From Micromonospora sp. CB01531 (lineage in GTDB: Bacteria > Actinomycetota > Actinomycetes > Mycobacteriales > Micromonosporaceae): DNA of 64,000 nucleotides. Both the position numbers and the translations under genes were made by a program. Shown one piece after another: positions 9,362 through 18,800 of this stretch; position 1 is the first letter of the stretch; every line of letters begins with the position of its first letter. Location: contig NZ_LWLS01000062.1 in assembly GCF_001905095.1 (NCBI RefSeq), positions 81,143-145,142 on the forward strand. The letters are read 5' to 3'. The notes beneath the pieces are model-generated. The model worked only from the letters and a program-made list of their open reading frames with translations, was not told the DNA's origin and did no database searches.

Positions 9362-10003
9362 TCACTCGGAGCGTCGCCACCGCCAGTCGAACTCCCCGAC
9401 CGCCGGCGGCGGCCCGGGCAGTGGCGGCTCGGTCACGGAAAGACCGGCCAGCAGCAGCGCCAGGTGCCGGCGACGCAACTCCCGGGTCCGCTCCGGATCG
9501 GGTACGCGGATCGCGGTGCAGCCCTCCAGCAGCAACCCGACGTCCTGCACCACCACATCCGCGCGGAGCCGACCGGTCGCCCTGGCCCGCTCGACCAGCT
9601 CCGCCGTGAGCTCACCGGAGCGCAGCGCGTCCCGCCCCATCTCCTCGGTCGGCGTGAAGGTGCCGGCGAGATGCACGGTCAGCGAGTGCACGTCGGCATC
9701 GACGACACGCTCCAGGAACCCGGCGAAGGCCCGCCAGCCGTCCGGGTCGGCGGCGGACTCCTCCGCCACGGCGATGTACCGCCGCAGGCCGTCGTGGCAG
9801 AGCGTGCGGAGCAGGTCCTCCTTACCGGCGTAGCGCCGATAGAGCGCGCTGATGCCGACGCCGGCCCGCTCGGCCACCGCAGCGATGGGCGCCTTCGGGT
9901 CAGCCAGGAAGACGGCGCGGGCAGCCTCCAGGATCACCGCGTCGTTCCGGGCGGCCTGGGCACGGCGGCCGGGGAGCTGGGGAGCGTCGGTCGGGTTCGG
10001 CAT
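9362..10003 (-). CDS. TetR family transcriptional regulator
   Basis: 213 residues. The N-terminal helix-turn-helix (residues 16-62: RNDAVILEAARAVF, then VAERAGVGISALYRRYAGKEDLL) is typical TetR. The C-terminal ligand domain is all-helical. It is transcribed divergently from the epoxide hydrolase at 10087, with 83 nt between the two starts. Two palindromes in that gap are the likely operators, so it probably represses itself and the hydrolase until a small molecule binds. The ligand is unknown. Confidence 0.92.
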   Translation of the reverse strand: MPNPTDAPQLPGRRAQAARNDAVILEAARAVFLADPKAPIAAVAERAGVGISALYRRYAGKEDLLRTLCHDGLRRYIAVAEESAADPDGWRAFAGFLERVVDADVHSLTVHLAGTFTPTEEMGRDALRSGELTAELVERARATGRLRADVVVQDVGLLLEGCTAIRVPDPERTRELRRRHLALLLAGLSVTEPPLPGPPPAVGEFDWRWRRSE

Positions 10004-10018
10004 GACTCCAGGCTAGCA

Positions 10019-10037
10019 GTGGAACGGATCGTTCCGC
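10019..10037. promoter_or_regulatory. Candidate TetR operator 1
   Basis: The GGAACG-GAT-CGTTCC dyad at 10021-10035 extends outward as AGTGGAACG/CGTTCCGCT. It lies 16 nt upstream of the tetR start. The half-site GGAACG recurs in operator 2. Confidence 0.65.
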
Positions 10038-10052
10038 TCTGCTATTGTGAAG

Positions 10053-10069
10053 CGGAACGAAACATTCCG
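10053..10069. promoter_or_regulatory. Candidate TetR operator 2
   Basis: The imperfect dyad CGGAACGAAACATTCCG has the same GGAA/TTCC arms as operator 1. Its centre is 33 bp from that of operator 1, and it lies just upstream of the epoxide hydrolase ribosome site (GAAGGAG at 10074-10080). Confidence 0.6.
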
Positions 10070-10086
10070 TTCTGAAGGAGCAGCGC

Positions 10087-11223
10087 ATGTCCAGCATCGC
10101 CATCCGCCCGTTCCGCGTCGAGATCCCGCAGTCCGCGCTCGACGACCTGGCCGGCCGACTGCGCCGCACCAACTGGCCCGGAGAGCTGCCCGCCGCCGGC
10201 GCCACGTACGGAATGCCGACCGGCCGGGTCCGCGAGCTGGCGACCTACTGGCTGGAGAAGTTCGACTGGCGGGCGGTGGAGGCGCGGCTCAACGCGCACC
10301 CGCAGTTCGTCACCGAGATCGATGGCGAGGACATCCACTTCCTGCACGTCCGGTCTTCCCGGCCGGACGCCACCCCGCTGGTGCTCACCCACGGCTGGCC
10401 CGGCTCGGTGGTCGAATACCTGGACGTGATCGCCCCGCTGACCGAGCCGGCCGACCCGGACTCGCCGGCGTTCCACCTGGTCATCCCGTCGCTGCCCGGC
10501 TTCGGCTTCTCCGGCCCGACCCGCAGCGCCGGCTGGAACCGCTACCGCACCGCCCGAGCCTGGGCCGACCTGATGGCCCGCCTCGGCTACGACCGCTACG
10601 GCGCGGTCGGCAACGACGGTGGTTCGTTGGTGTCGCCCGAGGTCGGCCGGATCGACTCGGAGCACGTACTCGGCGTGCACGTCACCCAGCTCTTTTCGTT
10701 CCCGTCCGGCGACCCGGCCGAGTTCGCCGGACTCTCCGAGGCCGACCAGGCCGCGCTCAAGCACCTGCAGTGGTTCTACGAGAACAAGTTCTCCTTCAAC
10801 CAGGTCCACAGCCAGCAGCCGCAGACCCTGGCGTTCGCGCTGGCCGACTCACCCGTCGGGCTGCTCGCCTGGAACGCGCAACTCTTCGACGAGAGCCTGG
10901 ACGCCGACTTCATCCTGGCTAACGTGGCGATCTACTGGTTCACCGGCACGGCCGCCTCGTCCATGCGGTTCTACTGGGAGGACGCGCACACCGCCGAGCA
11001 CCCGACCGGGCCGACGACCACGCCCACGGCGCTGGCCATGTTCCCCGGCGACTTCCAGTCGATCCGCCGCTTCGCCGAGCGGGACCACGGCAACATCGTG
11101 CGGTGGACGGCGTACCAGACCGAGGTCGAGGGGCGCGGCGACGTCGGCGGGCACTACGCCGCCCACGAGGCGACGGATGTGCTGGTCGGCGATATCCGGG
11201 AGTTCTTCGCGTCGCTCCGCTGA
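10087..11223 (+). CDS. Epoxide hydrolase (alpha/beta hydrolase with EHN domain)
   Basis: 378 residues. An N-terminal EHN domain (about residues 1-105; FRVEIPQSALDDLAGRLRRT opening) is followed by an alpha/beta-hydrolase core. HGWPGS near residue 101 forms the oxyanion loop. The nucleophile elbow is GNDGGS near 178 (Asp nucleophile), as in microsomal-type epoxide hydrolases. It probably opens epoxides to diols with an unknown substrate. The ATG follows GAAGGAG at good spacing. It is divergent from, and probably repressed by, the TetR protein. Confidence 0.93.
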   Translation: MSSIAIRPFRVEIPQSALDDLAGRLRRTNWPGELPAAGATYGMPTGRVRELATYWLEKFDWRAVEARLNAHPQFVTEIDGEDIHFLHVRSSRPDATPLVLTHGWPGSVVEYLDVIAPLTEPADPDSPAFHLVIPSLPGFGFSGPTRSAGWNRYRTARAWADLMARLGYDRYGAVGNDGGSLVSPEVGRIDSEHVLGVHVTQLFSFPSGDPAEFAGLSEADQAALKHLQWFYENKFSFNQVHSQQPQTLAFALADSPVGLLAWNAQLFDESLDADFILANVAIYWFTGTAASSMRFYWEDAHTAEHPTGPTTTPTALAMFPGDFQSIRRFAERDHGNIVRWTAYQTEVEGRGDVGGHYAAHEATDVLVGDIREFFASLR

Positions 11224-11238
11224 GCATCGGCCGCTCAC

Positions 11239-11271
11239 GTGCCCGGTCGGGATCCGGTCCCGATCGGGCAC
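11239..11271. terminator. Bidirectional terminator between epoxide hydrolase and the Cys-rich small protein
   Basis: A 14-bp stem (GTGCCCGGTCGGGA and its complement with one mismatch) with a 5-nt loop lies between two convergent stop codons. Confidence 0.65.
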
Positions 11272-11283
11272 GACTCACCGCGG

Positions 11284-11535
11284 TCAGCGGGGCAGGCGCG
11301 CGGTGCAGGGAGTCTCGTGGTCGGCCCGCAGGATGCACCGGCGGCCGTCGTCGAGACGGTGGTCGCAGAACACGCGATGGCGTACCCCCTGGTTGTCCTC
11401 GGCGGAGACGGTGGTCTCGCCGGAGTCGACGTGGGTGAGGAAGGCCAGCGAGCGGGCGGCGGTCCGGCCGAGCATCTTCGCCCGAGCCAGGTCGGGTGCC
11501 CGGACCGGCAGGTGGATGACGTAGCGGCTGGTCAC
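11284..11535 (-). CDS. Small Cys/His-containing protein of unknown function
   Basis: An 83-residue protein that I do not recognise. Its GTG start (11533-11535) overlaps the stop of the DivIVA-like gene by 4 nt, so the two are coupled. The C-terminal third carries Cys and His residues (FCDHRLDDGRRCILRADHET, then PC) that could bind a metal. The N-terminal half looks like an alpha/beta strand-helix unit (RYVIHLPVRAPDLARAKMLG). It is a probable partner of the DivIVA-like protein in a small GntR-controlled unit. Confidence 0.72.
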   Translation of the reverse strand: MTSRYVIHLPVRAPDLARAKMLGRTAARSLAFLTHVDSGETTVSAEDNQGVRHRVFCDHRLDDGRRCILRADHETPCTARLPR

Positions 11536-11849
11536 GGGCGCCGGGCCAGGTCGCGCATGGTGGGGGCCTGGCGGGACTGCCACTCGCGGAGCGCGTCCTT
11601 GATCCGGGCCGTTTCCGCCCGACTGCGGACCACCTCGGCCTGCGCCGCGGCAAGATCGCCGGCGACGCGATCGAGGAACGCGGCGACCTCGACCGGGTCC
11701 AGGCCGCGCCGCCGGGTGGCGAAGGTGCGGCTCCGCACCTGCCACGGCCGCAACGGCAGGTACGACGCCGAGCGGTAGGCGCCGGCCGGCGGCTGGTTGA
11801 TCGGGCCGGCCTTCCGGCGCCTCGACAGGGGTCGCAGGAGGTTACGCAC
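11532..11849 (-). CDS. Small DivIVA-domain protein
   Basis: 105 residues. The N-terminus is basic. The middle carries the DivIVA-type signature RRRGLDPVEVAAFLDRVAGD and then a coiled coil (AAAQAEVVRSRAETARIKDA). The full Wag31/DivIVA polar-growth protein is much longer, so this is a short relative rather than the essential protein. The GTG start at 11847-11849 is chosen because AAGGGA lies about 8 nt upstream. It is transcribed divergently from the small GntR gene across a palindrome. Confidence 0.74.
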   Translation of the reverse strand: MRNLLRPLSRRRKAGPINQPPAGAYRSASYLPLRPWQVRSRTFATRRRGLDPVEVAAFLDRVAGDLAAAQAEVVRSRAETARIKDALREWQSRQAPTMRDLARRP

Positions 11850-11952
11850 GACGCTGATCCCTTCTCGACATCCGCGAGGTCGGGACGGAGCACGGGGATG
11901 CCCGTCCCGACCAGGTGAGCGCCCCAGTGCCATCCGGAAGCGTTCACAGGGA

Positions 11953-11978
11953 ACCTACAATCGGTAGCGGTTGTAGGT
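11953..11978. promoter_or_regulatory. Candidate GntR operator
   Basis: The inverted repeat ACCTACAA, 10 nt, TTGTAGGT lies midway between the divergent DivIVA-like and GntR genes. The AT-richer arms stand out from the GC-rich background. Confidence 0.55.
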
Positions 11979-12053
11979 CAACGACCAACCCACGATTGCT
12001 TGAGGTTGGAGGTTGCTGCGTGATCGAATGGGCGTGCCATCCGGGGAGTGTGT

Positions 12054-12272
12054 ATGCCCAAGCAGCAGTACCAGGTGCTCGCAGACGAGCTGAAGAGCAA
12101 GATCGATTCGGGAGAATGGCCGCCCGGCACCAAGCTGCCGAGCCGGTCACAACTATGCAAGGAATACGGCGTGTCGGACACCGTGGTCGGCAAGGCGATG
12201 ATGATCCTGCGCGCGACCGGTCTGACCGAGACCCTCGAAGGGGTCGGCGTCTTCGTCGCCGAGCCACAGTAG
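12054..12272 (+). CDS. Short GntR-family winged-helix regulator
   Basis: A 72-residue protein that is only the GntR DNA-binding domain. It has the helix (YQVLADELKSKIDSGEWPPG), the turn LPSRSQLCKEYGVSDTVVGKA and a wing ending GVGVFVAEPQ. There is no effector domain, so it may act without ligand or with a partner. ATG 12054 is preferred over GTG 12048 because GGGGAG precedes it by 5 nt. Such minimal GntR proteins are frequent near integrative elements in Micromonosporaceae, but no integrase is visible here. Confidence 0.85.
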   Translation: MPKQQYQVLADELKSKIDSGEWPPGTKLPSRSQLCKEYGVSDTVVGKAMMILRATGLTETLEGVGVFVAEPQ

Positions 12273-12366
12273 GCCGGGCACAAGCGATTCAGGTCCGAAG
12301 GACGCCACCACAGACGCCGGTCGCCGGAGCGCCGCGGGGACGAGCGCGGCCCCAGAGGCCGAGCCG

Positions 12367-13458
12367 TCAGCCGCCGACCAGGACCACCCTGATCCACCTG
12401 CGAGCGCCCACCGGGCCGACGGCGAGCACCGTCTCGTCCGGGGCGCGGGCCGCGAGCGTGCCGTCAGCGAGCAGCGACAGGTAGTGCTCGGGGCCGACCG
12501 GCCAGCGGACCCGCTCGTACCGGCCGTCGACCACCACCCCCACGCCGTCCGGCCCGGTCACCGCCACCCGCCCGGCGCCGGCGGGGGCCACCGAGTGGAT
12601 CCGGTCCGGGCGGCCGTCGGCGCGCACCAACTGCCAGTTGCCCCGGTAGCGCCAGAGCGCCGGGAAGCCCGTCCGGTCCGGTCGCTCCCCGACCAGCCAG
12701 GCCTCGCCGTCGGGCGAGCGCATCACCCGCACCACGCCGACCTCGCCGTCGGGTGCCGGCACCTCCGTCCGCTGCCAGCGCCGTCCCTGGTCCGCGGAGA
12801 CCGCGGCGTACGGCCTCCCGTCGCTCGCGCCGGCCGCCACCAGCAGGTCCTCGACCTCGCGCACGGTGTTCACGGCCGGCAGTCCCGGCTGGGCGGCCAA
12901 CGGTCGCAGCCGGCGGCCGTCCCAGCGGGCCACCTGGCCGTCCTGCTCGGCCACCTGGAACTGGCCGTTGGCACCCGACAGCACCGGAGGCGGCGCGGGT
13001 CCCGGGTGGTGGGTGAAGGTGACGCCGCCGTCGGTCGAGGCGTACCAGCCGAACGGCTCGGCGGCGAGCACCAGCAGGCCCTTCGGGGCGTAAAGCTGCT
13101 GGTTGTCGGCGACCGGCCGGGGATGCGGCAGCGCCCGCCAGGACCGCCCACCGTCCCCGGTGGCGAAGAGCAGCGCCGGGCAGTCCCGGCCGGGCGGCCG
13201 GCCGTCGCAGGTGGCGAAGAGGGCGTACGCCTGGTCGGCGTCGACGAACTCGACGAACGGCGGGTCGTACCGGTCGGGGACGGCGACCTGCACGCGGCGT
13301 ACCTCGTCGACGTCGGCGACCGGCGGCGCGGTCGCCGACGGGCGGGGCGACGCGGAGGCCCGGTTCGGCGGTGGCCGGCGGACGTCGCCGATCGAGCAGG
13401 CCGTCAGCACGGGCAGCAGCAGGAGGATAACCAGCCGGCAGGATCTTGCCGAATCCAT
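12367..13458 (-). CDS. Secreted lipoprotein with sialidase-like beta-propeller
   Basis: 363 residues. The signal peptide ends in the lipobox LTAC (Cys about residue 21), so it is a probable lipoprotein. A proline/serine linker follows. The rest is a propeller with Asp-box-like turns (ATGDGGRSW, ASTDGGVTF, SADQGRRW), as in BNR/sialidase-like or photosystem stability-like proteins. There are no sialidase arginine-triad residues that I can identify, so an enzymatic role is doubtful. It starts opposite the antiporter subunit gene and overlaps no known operon. Confidence 0.82.
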   Translation of the reverse strand: MDSARSCRLVILLLLPVLTACSIGDVRRPPPNRASASPRPSATAPPVADVDEVRRVQVAVPDRYDPPFVEFVDADQAYALFATCDGRPPGRDCPALLFATGDGGRSWRALPHPRPVADNQQLYAPKGLLVLAAEPFGWYASTDGGVTFTHHPGPAPPPVLSGANGQFQVAEQDGQVARWDGRRLRPLAAQPGLPAVNTVREVEDLLVAAGASDGRPYAAVSADQGRRWQRTEVPAPDGEVGVVRVMRSPDGEAWLVGERPDRTGFPALWRYRGNWQLVRADGRPDRIHSVAPAGAGRVAVTGPDGVGVVVDGRYERVRWPVGPEHYLSLLADGTLAARAPDETVLAVGPVGARRWIRVVLVGG

Positions 13459-13487
13459 CCGAGCTCCAACCAGGTAACCTCGCCTGC

Positions 13488-13988
13488 GTGCGAGTACGTG
13501 TCGAACAGACTGCCTTACCGGGGATCGGCGTACGTCACGACCTGGTGACGGAATCGGGCCGCCGGGTCGGCGTGGTCTCCCACCGCAACGGCCGACGGGA
13601 TCTCGTCCTCTACGACCCGGACGATCCCGACTCCTGTCAGGCCGACATCCCGCTGACGGACGACGAGGCGGAGGCGCTCGCCGACATTCTCGGCGCGTCG
13701 CTGATGCTCGGCCAGCTCTCCGGGCTGCGTGAGCAGGCCGCAGGGCTGCTCACCGAGCAGATTGCCATCCCGGCCGGCTCGAAGTACGTCAACAAGCGGC
13801 TGGGCGACACCAAGGCGCGTACCCGCACCAGCGCCTCCATCGTGGCGGTGCTGCGGGACGGCGAGGTCATCGTCTCGCCGGACCCGACCTTCCGCTTCGC
13901 GGCCGGTGACGTCGTGGTCGTGGTGGGCACCCGCCAGGGCCTCGACGGGGTGAGCGCAATCCTTGCCGACACCGACCCGGACGGCTGA
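13488..13988 (+). CDS. Cation:proton antiporter regulatory subunit (TrkA_C domain)
   Basis: 166 residues. The N-terminal part is unlike full RCK domains. The C-terminal region matches TrkA_C (residues about 85-160: AGSKYVNKRLGDTKAR and the GDVVVVVGTRQGL signature), which binds nucleotides or ions. It is 5 nt upstream of the antiporter gene and probably gates it. The GTG start at 13488 is chosen over the longer frame from 13446, which overlaps the divergent lipoprotein; the ribosome site is weak. Confidence 0.84.
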   Translation: MRVRVEQTALPGIGVRHDLVTESGRRVGVVSHRNGRRDLVLYDPDDPDSCQADIPLTDDEAEALADILGASLMLGQLSGLREQAAGLLTEQIAIPAGSKYVNKRLGDTKARTRTSASIVAVLRDGEVIVSPDPTFRFAAGDVVVVVGTRQGLDGVSAILADTDPDG

Positions 13989-13993
13989 CGCGG

Positions 13994-15202
13994 ATGCACG
14001 AAACCACAATTCTGCTCATCGAGGTCGGCGCGCTACTGCTGCTGCTCGGCCTGCTCGGCCGGCTCAGTCGCCGGGTCGGCCTCTCGCCCATCCCCCTCTA
14101 CCTGCTCGCCGGGCTCGCCTTCGGCCACGGCGGCCTGCTGCCGCTCAACGCCAGCGAGGAGTTCTTCGCCGTCGGCGCGGAGATCGGCGTCATCCTGCTG
14201 CTGGTCATGCTCGGCCTGGAATACAGCGCCAACGAACTGGTGGGCAACCTCCGCTCGGCGGCCCCGGCCGGCCTGATCGACGCGGTGCTCAACGCGCTGC
14301 CCGGCTTCGCCTTCGCGCTGCTGCTCGGCTGGGGCTGGATCGCCGCCGTAGTGCTCGCCGGCGTCACCTGGGTCTCCTCGTCCGGGGTGATCGCCAAGGT
14401 CCTCGGCGACCTCGGCCGGGTCGGTAACCGGGAAACCCCGGTGATCCTCTCCGTGCTGGTGATCGAGGACCTGGCAATGGCCCTCTACCTGCCGCTGCTC
14501 ACCGCGCTGCTCGCCGGGGTCGGCCTGGTCAAGGGCGGTGTGGCGCTCGCCGTCGCGGTGCTCACCGTGGTCGTCGTGCTGGCCGTCGCCATCCGGTACG
14601 GCCACCTGATCTCCGCGGCGCTCTCCGCGAAGGACCCCGAGGCGCTGCTGCTCGGGGTGCTCGGCCTGACTCTGCTGGTCGCTGGCGTCGCGGCCAAGCT
14701 GCAGGTGTCCGCGGCGGTCGGGGCGTTCCTGGTCGGCATCGCCCTCTCCGGCCCGGTGGCGCACCACGCGACGGAGTTGCTCTCCCCGCTGCGGGACCTC
14801 TTCGCCGCGGTCTTCTTCGTGTTCTTCGGGCTGGTCACCAACCCGCTGGACATGCCCCCGGTGCTGCTGCCGGCCCTGGGCCTGGCCGTGGTCACCATGG
14901 GGACGAAGCTGCTCACCGGTTATCTGGCGGCCCGGCGCGCCGGGATCGCCGAGCCCGGTCGCTGGCGGGCCGGCTTCGCGCTCACCCCGCGCGGCGAGTT
15001 CTCCATCGTCATCGCCGGGCTCGCCGTCGCCGCCGCGCAACCTGTCGAACCGAAGCTGGCGGCGCTCGCCACCGCGTACGTGCTGATCACCGTGGTGACC
15101 GGGCCGATGCTGGCCCGTCTGCCCGACCTGCCCTGGTTCAAGCGCTGGCTGCGCCAGCGCACCGCCGCCCGGCGGCCCGTCCCGGTGGGGGCGGCCGACT
15201 GA
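13994..15202 (+). CDS. CPA2-family cation/proton antiporter (KefB-like, membrane subunit)
   Basis: 402 residues with about 12 hydrophobic helices and no C-terminal RCK domain, which explains the separate TrkA_C protein upstream. The family exchanges K+ or Na+ for H+ across the plasma membrane. The N-terminal segment has the GRLSRRVGLSPIPLYLLAG signature of the Na_H_Exchanger domain. VFFGLVTNPLDMPP and RGEFSIVIAGL match the conserved later helices. It forms a two-gene operon with the regulatory subunit. Confidence 0.9.
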   Translation: MHETTILLIEVGALLLLLGLLGRLSRRVGLSPIPLYLLAGLAFGHGGLLPLNASEEFFAVGAEIGVILLLVMLGLEYSANELVGNLRSAAPAGLIDAVLNALPGFAFALLLGWGWIAAVVLAGVTWVSSSGVIAKVLGDLGRVGNRETPVILSVLVIEDLAMALYLPLLTALLAGVGLVKGGVALAVAVLTVVVVLAVAIRYGHLISAALSAKDPEALLLGVLGLTLLVAGVAAKLQVSAAVGAFLVGIALSGPVAHHATELLSPLRDLFAAVFFVFFGLVTNPLDMPPVLLPALGLAVVTMGTKLLTGYLAARRAGIAEPGRWRAGFALTPRGEFSIVIAGLAVAAAQPVEPKLAALATAYVLITVVTGPMLARLPDLPWFKRWLRQRTAARRPVPVGAAD

Positions 15203-15372
15203 CCCTGATCGGGCCGGGTCGACCGTACGGTGGACCCGGCCCGGCCAACGGTCACCGAATTGGTTCCGGGAAGGTCTACCGCAGGTACACGCAACCGCGT
15301 TACCGTGTCGCCCCAGCAGCCAGGGTCCGCGGGTGGCTGGTGCCCCCGCCAGCGGAAACGGAAGGTTGGCCG

Positions 15373-15801
15373 GTGAGCGTGCAGGAGTCAACGTTCCGCG
15401 GCTTCGCCAACCCCGTCGACCCCTCGCCGGCGGAGCTGCGGGCCTGGGCGTACCAGCCGGACTCCGTACCGCTGGCCTCCATGCCCCCGGACTGGGATCT
15501 GCTGGTCGCCGGTGACCACCTGGTGCACACGCTCTTCCAACTCGCCATGGACACGGCCTGCCCGGCCCGCCGGTTCGCCCTGCACTGTCTCTACATCTAC
15601 GCCGCCGACGGCATCCGCACGAACTTCCGGGCCCACCCGAAGCGCCGCTTCCGCAAACTCGTCGAGCAGGCCGAGCGGACCGGGGACGAGCTGATGCGCA
15701 ACTGGGCGCACAACAGCCGGGTGCTGCTCGCCCGGCCGGACCTCTTCGCCTACCGCGACTGGTGCGAGGGCGGCCTGGTCCGGGAGAACCGCCGCCTCTA
15801 G
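15373..15801 (+). CDS. Conserved hypothetical protein (about 142 residues)
   Basis: A soluble protein without signal or membrane segments. The GTG start at 15373 has GAAGG 7 nt upstream; a longer frame from 15340 is less likely. The sequence is mostly helical and carries conserved-looking aromatic/Arg pairs (LHCLYIYAADGIRTNF, AHPKRRFRKLVEQAER). It looks like an actinobacteria-specific family, but I know no function. It ends just before the shared terminator. Confidence 0.78.
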   Translation: MSVQESTFRGFANPVDPSPAELRAWAYQPDSVPLASMPPDWDLLVAGDHLVHTLFQLAMDTACPARRFALHCLYIYAADGIRTNFRAHPKRRFRKLVEQAERTGDELMRNWAHNSRVLLARPDLFAYRDWCEGGLVRENRRL

Positions 15802-15813
15802 TACGCAAAGAGG

Positions 15814-15845
15814 TGGCGGGGCACCCCCCCCGGTGCGCCCCGCCA
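15814..15845. terminator. Bidirectional terminator
   Basis: A stem of TGGCGGGGC pairs with GCCCCGCCA, extended by CAC/GTG with a bulge, around a C-rich loop. It sits between the convergent stops of the 142-residue protein and the giant esterase. Confidence 0.7.
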
Positions 15846-15860
15846 GTCATCGAGCACCCG

Positions 15861-18800
15861 CTACGGGTGCACCACCAGGTTCCCGCCGTCGATAGCGGTC
15901 GTCGGATCCGCGGTCAGCGGATCCCCAGGCTGGGTGTCGTACACGACCTTCCCGGTCGCGATCTCCCACACCTTCACCCGGATCCGATCCGGGCCGCCGA
16001 CCACGGCGCCGTCCGCCACGCTCACCAGGAACGCATAGCCGCTGCGCCCACCGAGCGTGCCGGTGCCCTGGTACTCCGCCCGGCCCGATTCGACGGCCAG
16101 CCACTCGTAGCTGGTGCTGTGCAGATCCAGTCCGGTGGCCCGCACCGACAGCTGGGTCTCCCCGCTCGGCGTGGTCGCGTCCTTGCCGTACGGGGCGACG
16201 AAGCCCAGGGAGGCCTTCTCCTCGCCCACGGTCAGCCGGACACCCCCGGTGACGAAGCCCCCGTTCGGGTCGTACACGACCACGTACGCGTCGACATCCC
16301 CCACCGTGACCGTGCTCCCGCTGCCACCCTCGTCGTCGGTGACGGTGAGCTGCAGCGGATACACCCCCGGCGTCGTGAACGTCCGGGTGGCCGCCACCGT
16401 TCCGGAACCGTCCCGCTCGACGACCGTGCCCGGCACCGCCACGCCGTCCACCAGCCACTGCGCCGTGTGGGTGTCCTCCCGGCCCGAGTCGGTGAACGAC
16501 CCGGCCACCCGCACCTCCGTGCCCACCGGCACGATCAGGCCCGACGTGGGTGCGTCGATGCGTACCCGCGGTGCGGCGTTGAGCACGACGACCCGGATGG
16601 TCGCGCTGTCCGTACCCCCTCGGCCGTCGTCCGCACGGAGCACGATGGTGTGCTCACCGTCCTCGGCGTACGTGTGGTCGAGGACGAACCGGCCGTCCGG
16701 GCCCAGGGTCGCCCCCTCGCCCGTACCGTCGCCGTAGTCCACCGTCACGCTGACGACGTCGCCGTCCGGGGCGGTGACCGAGCCCTGGATCGACAGCGGC
16801 TCGCCCTCGGCCGGCGTGGCGGCCGGCGGCATCCACTCCAGGTGGGGTGCCTCGTTGCGGGAACGGACGGTCACCGTGAAGGTCGCCGTGCCGACGCCGC
16901 CGTCGTCGTCACGGGCGGTCACCGTCACGCGGTACGTGCCGGCTGCGGCATAGCCGTGCGAGAGCGCGAAGGTACGGTCCGGGCCGGTCGGCAGCGGCTG
17001 GGCACCGGTGCCGTCGCCGTAGTCCACCGTCGCGGTCACGGTGTCCACGGGGCTCGGGTCGGTGACCGAGCCGCTCCGGGTCAGCGTGCCGCCCGGCTCC
17101 AGGGTCACGTCCGACCCGGCCGAGACCGTCGGGGCGACGTTCAGCACGGTGAACGGCGCGGGGGCGAAGCCCGCCTCACCCTTGCTGTCCGTCACGATCA
17201 CGGCCGCCGTGTCCGAGAAGTTGTCGGCGTACGTCCAGGTCGCCGTCACCGTCCCGCGACCCTCCTTCTCCACCACCTTCGCCGGGATCGGTCCGGGCAT
17301 CGGCTGGCGCGGCCAGACCACCTGTGCGGTGTGCGTGTCGGTGGTGTCTGCGTCGGTGAACGGCACGGTGAGGACGACCTCGGAGCCTTCCGGCACGCTC
17401 ACCGGGTCAGGGGACGTCACTTCCGGCCGGGCGTTCGCCGCGATGCCGTTACCGTCGACCGCCACGGTCAGTGTGGTCACCTCGGTGGTGATCTTCACGG
17501 TGCCGGTACGCGCGCCCAGGGCGGCCGGCGTGAAGGTCACCTGCACGGGGCACGACGCTTCGGGTGCCAGGCTGGCCGGGCAGGTGGTCGACGCCGCGAA
17601 GTCGCCGGTCGCGGAGACCCCGGCCACCCGCAGCGGCACGTTGAGCCGGTTGGTCAGCGTGACTGCGGACGGGTAGCTGGTCGAGCCCAGCCGCTGGTCC
17701 CAGAACTTCAGCGCGGTCTTGTCGAGCAGCTGGACCACTCGAGTCGTGGCCGTCGCGGCGTCGTTGTCGCGGTGCAGGTCGGGAACCGGGCGGGACCAGG
17801 CCTGCGCCGTCGCGGTCAGCGCGGTGTCGGGTTCGGCCGCGACCGTGCCGCGCACCGTGAGCTGCACCGACTCCCCGTCGGCCAGCTCGGGCAGGACCAC
17901 CGAACGCAGGGTCGCGTCGGCGTCACAGGACACCCCGGTGCTCACCGTGCAGCCGGTGATGGTGACGCCGTCGGGCAGCAGCGTCTCCAGGTGTACGGCG
18001 GTGGCCGTGTTCGGGCCGGCGTTGGTCACCGTGGTCGTCCAGGTGACCGGGGCCCCCGGGGCCGTGGTGGCCGCCGAGACGGTCTGCTTGACGTCGAGGT
18101 CGGCGGTCGCCGTGACCGGCGTCAGCAGCAGGGCCCGAGCCACCCGCAGCACCGTCTTCGGGTCACCGGGCTTGCGGGTGGTCACCGATCCGTTCACCAG
18201 GATCTGTCCACGTTCGTTGACGTCCACGGCCGAGGTCAGGCCCACACAGGGCGAGCTGTACACCGCCTCGCCCTCGCCCTGGCACGCACCGCCGGCCAGG
18301 CTGGCCAGCTCGTACTTGACGCCGTTCTGCCAGAGCACGGCCCGGCCGGTCGAGTCCCACGAGAGGGTCTGCCCGGTGCCGACCACCAGCCCAGACTCGT
18401 TCACCGCGTACGCGATGCCCCGCCCGAGGTCCGTGGTCTTTCCGTCCCGGGAGACGAAGGCATTCATCTGGCCGTAGGTCTGCAGGGTGCAGACCTCCCC
18501 GACCACGGTGCCGTTGTCGGCGATGTCGTGTGCCCGACTGCCGTTGTTCCGCGCGCAGGATTCCGGGACGGTGACCGGGCTGACCTCGCCGTCGGCCCAG
18601 ATCGCCGCCCGCCAGCCGTCCGGCACGTACTCGTGCCCGACCACCGCCCCGGAGGCGTTGATGCCGGCCCGGGTGGGTGCGGTCTCGAACGCGATGTCCT
18701 GCGTGGCGTCCGTACGCTCGCCCGAGGCGTTCCAGCGGACCGCCCACCACCGGTAATCCCAGTCGGGGTCCTGCTCCATCGAGTGACCGACGATCTCGCC

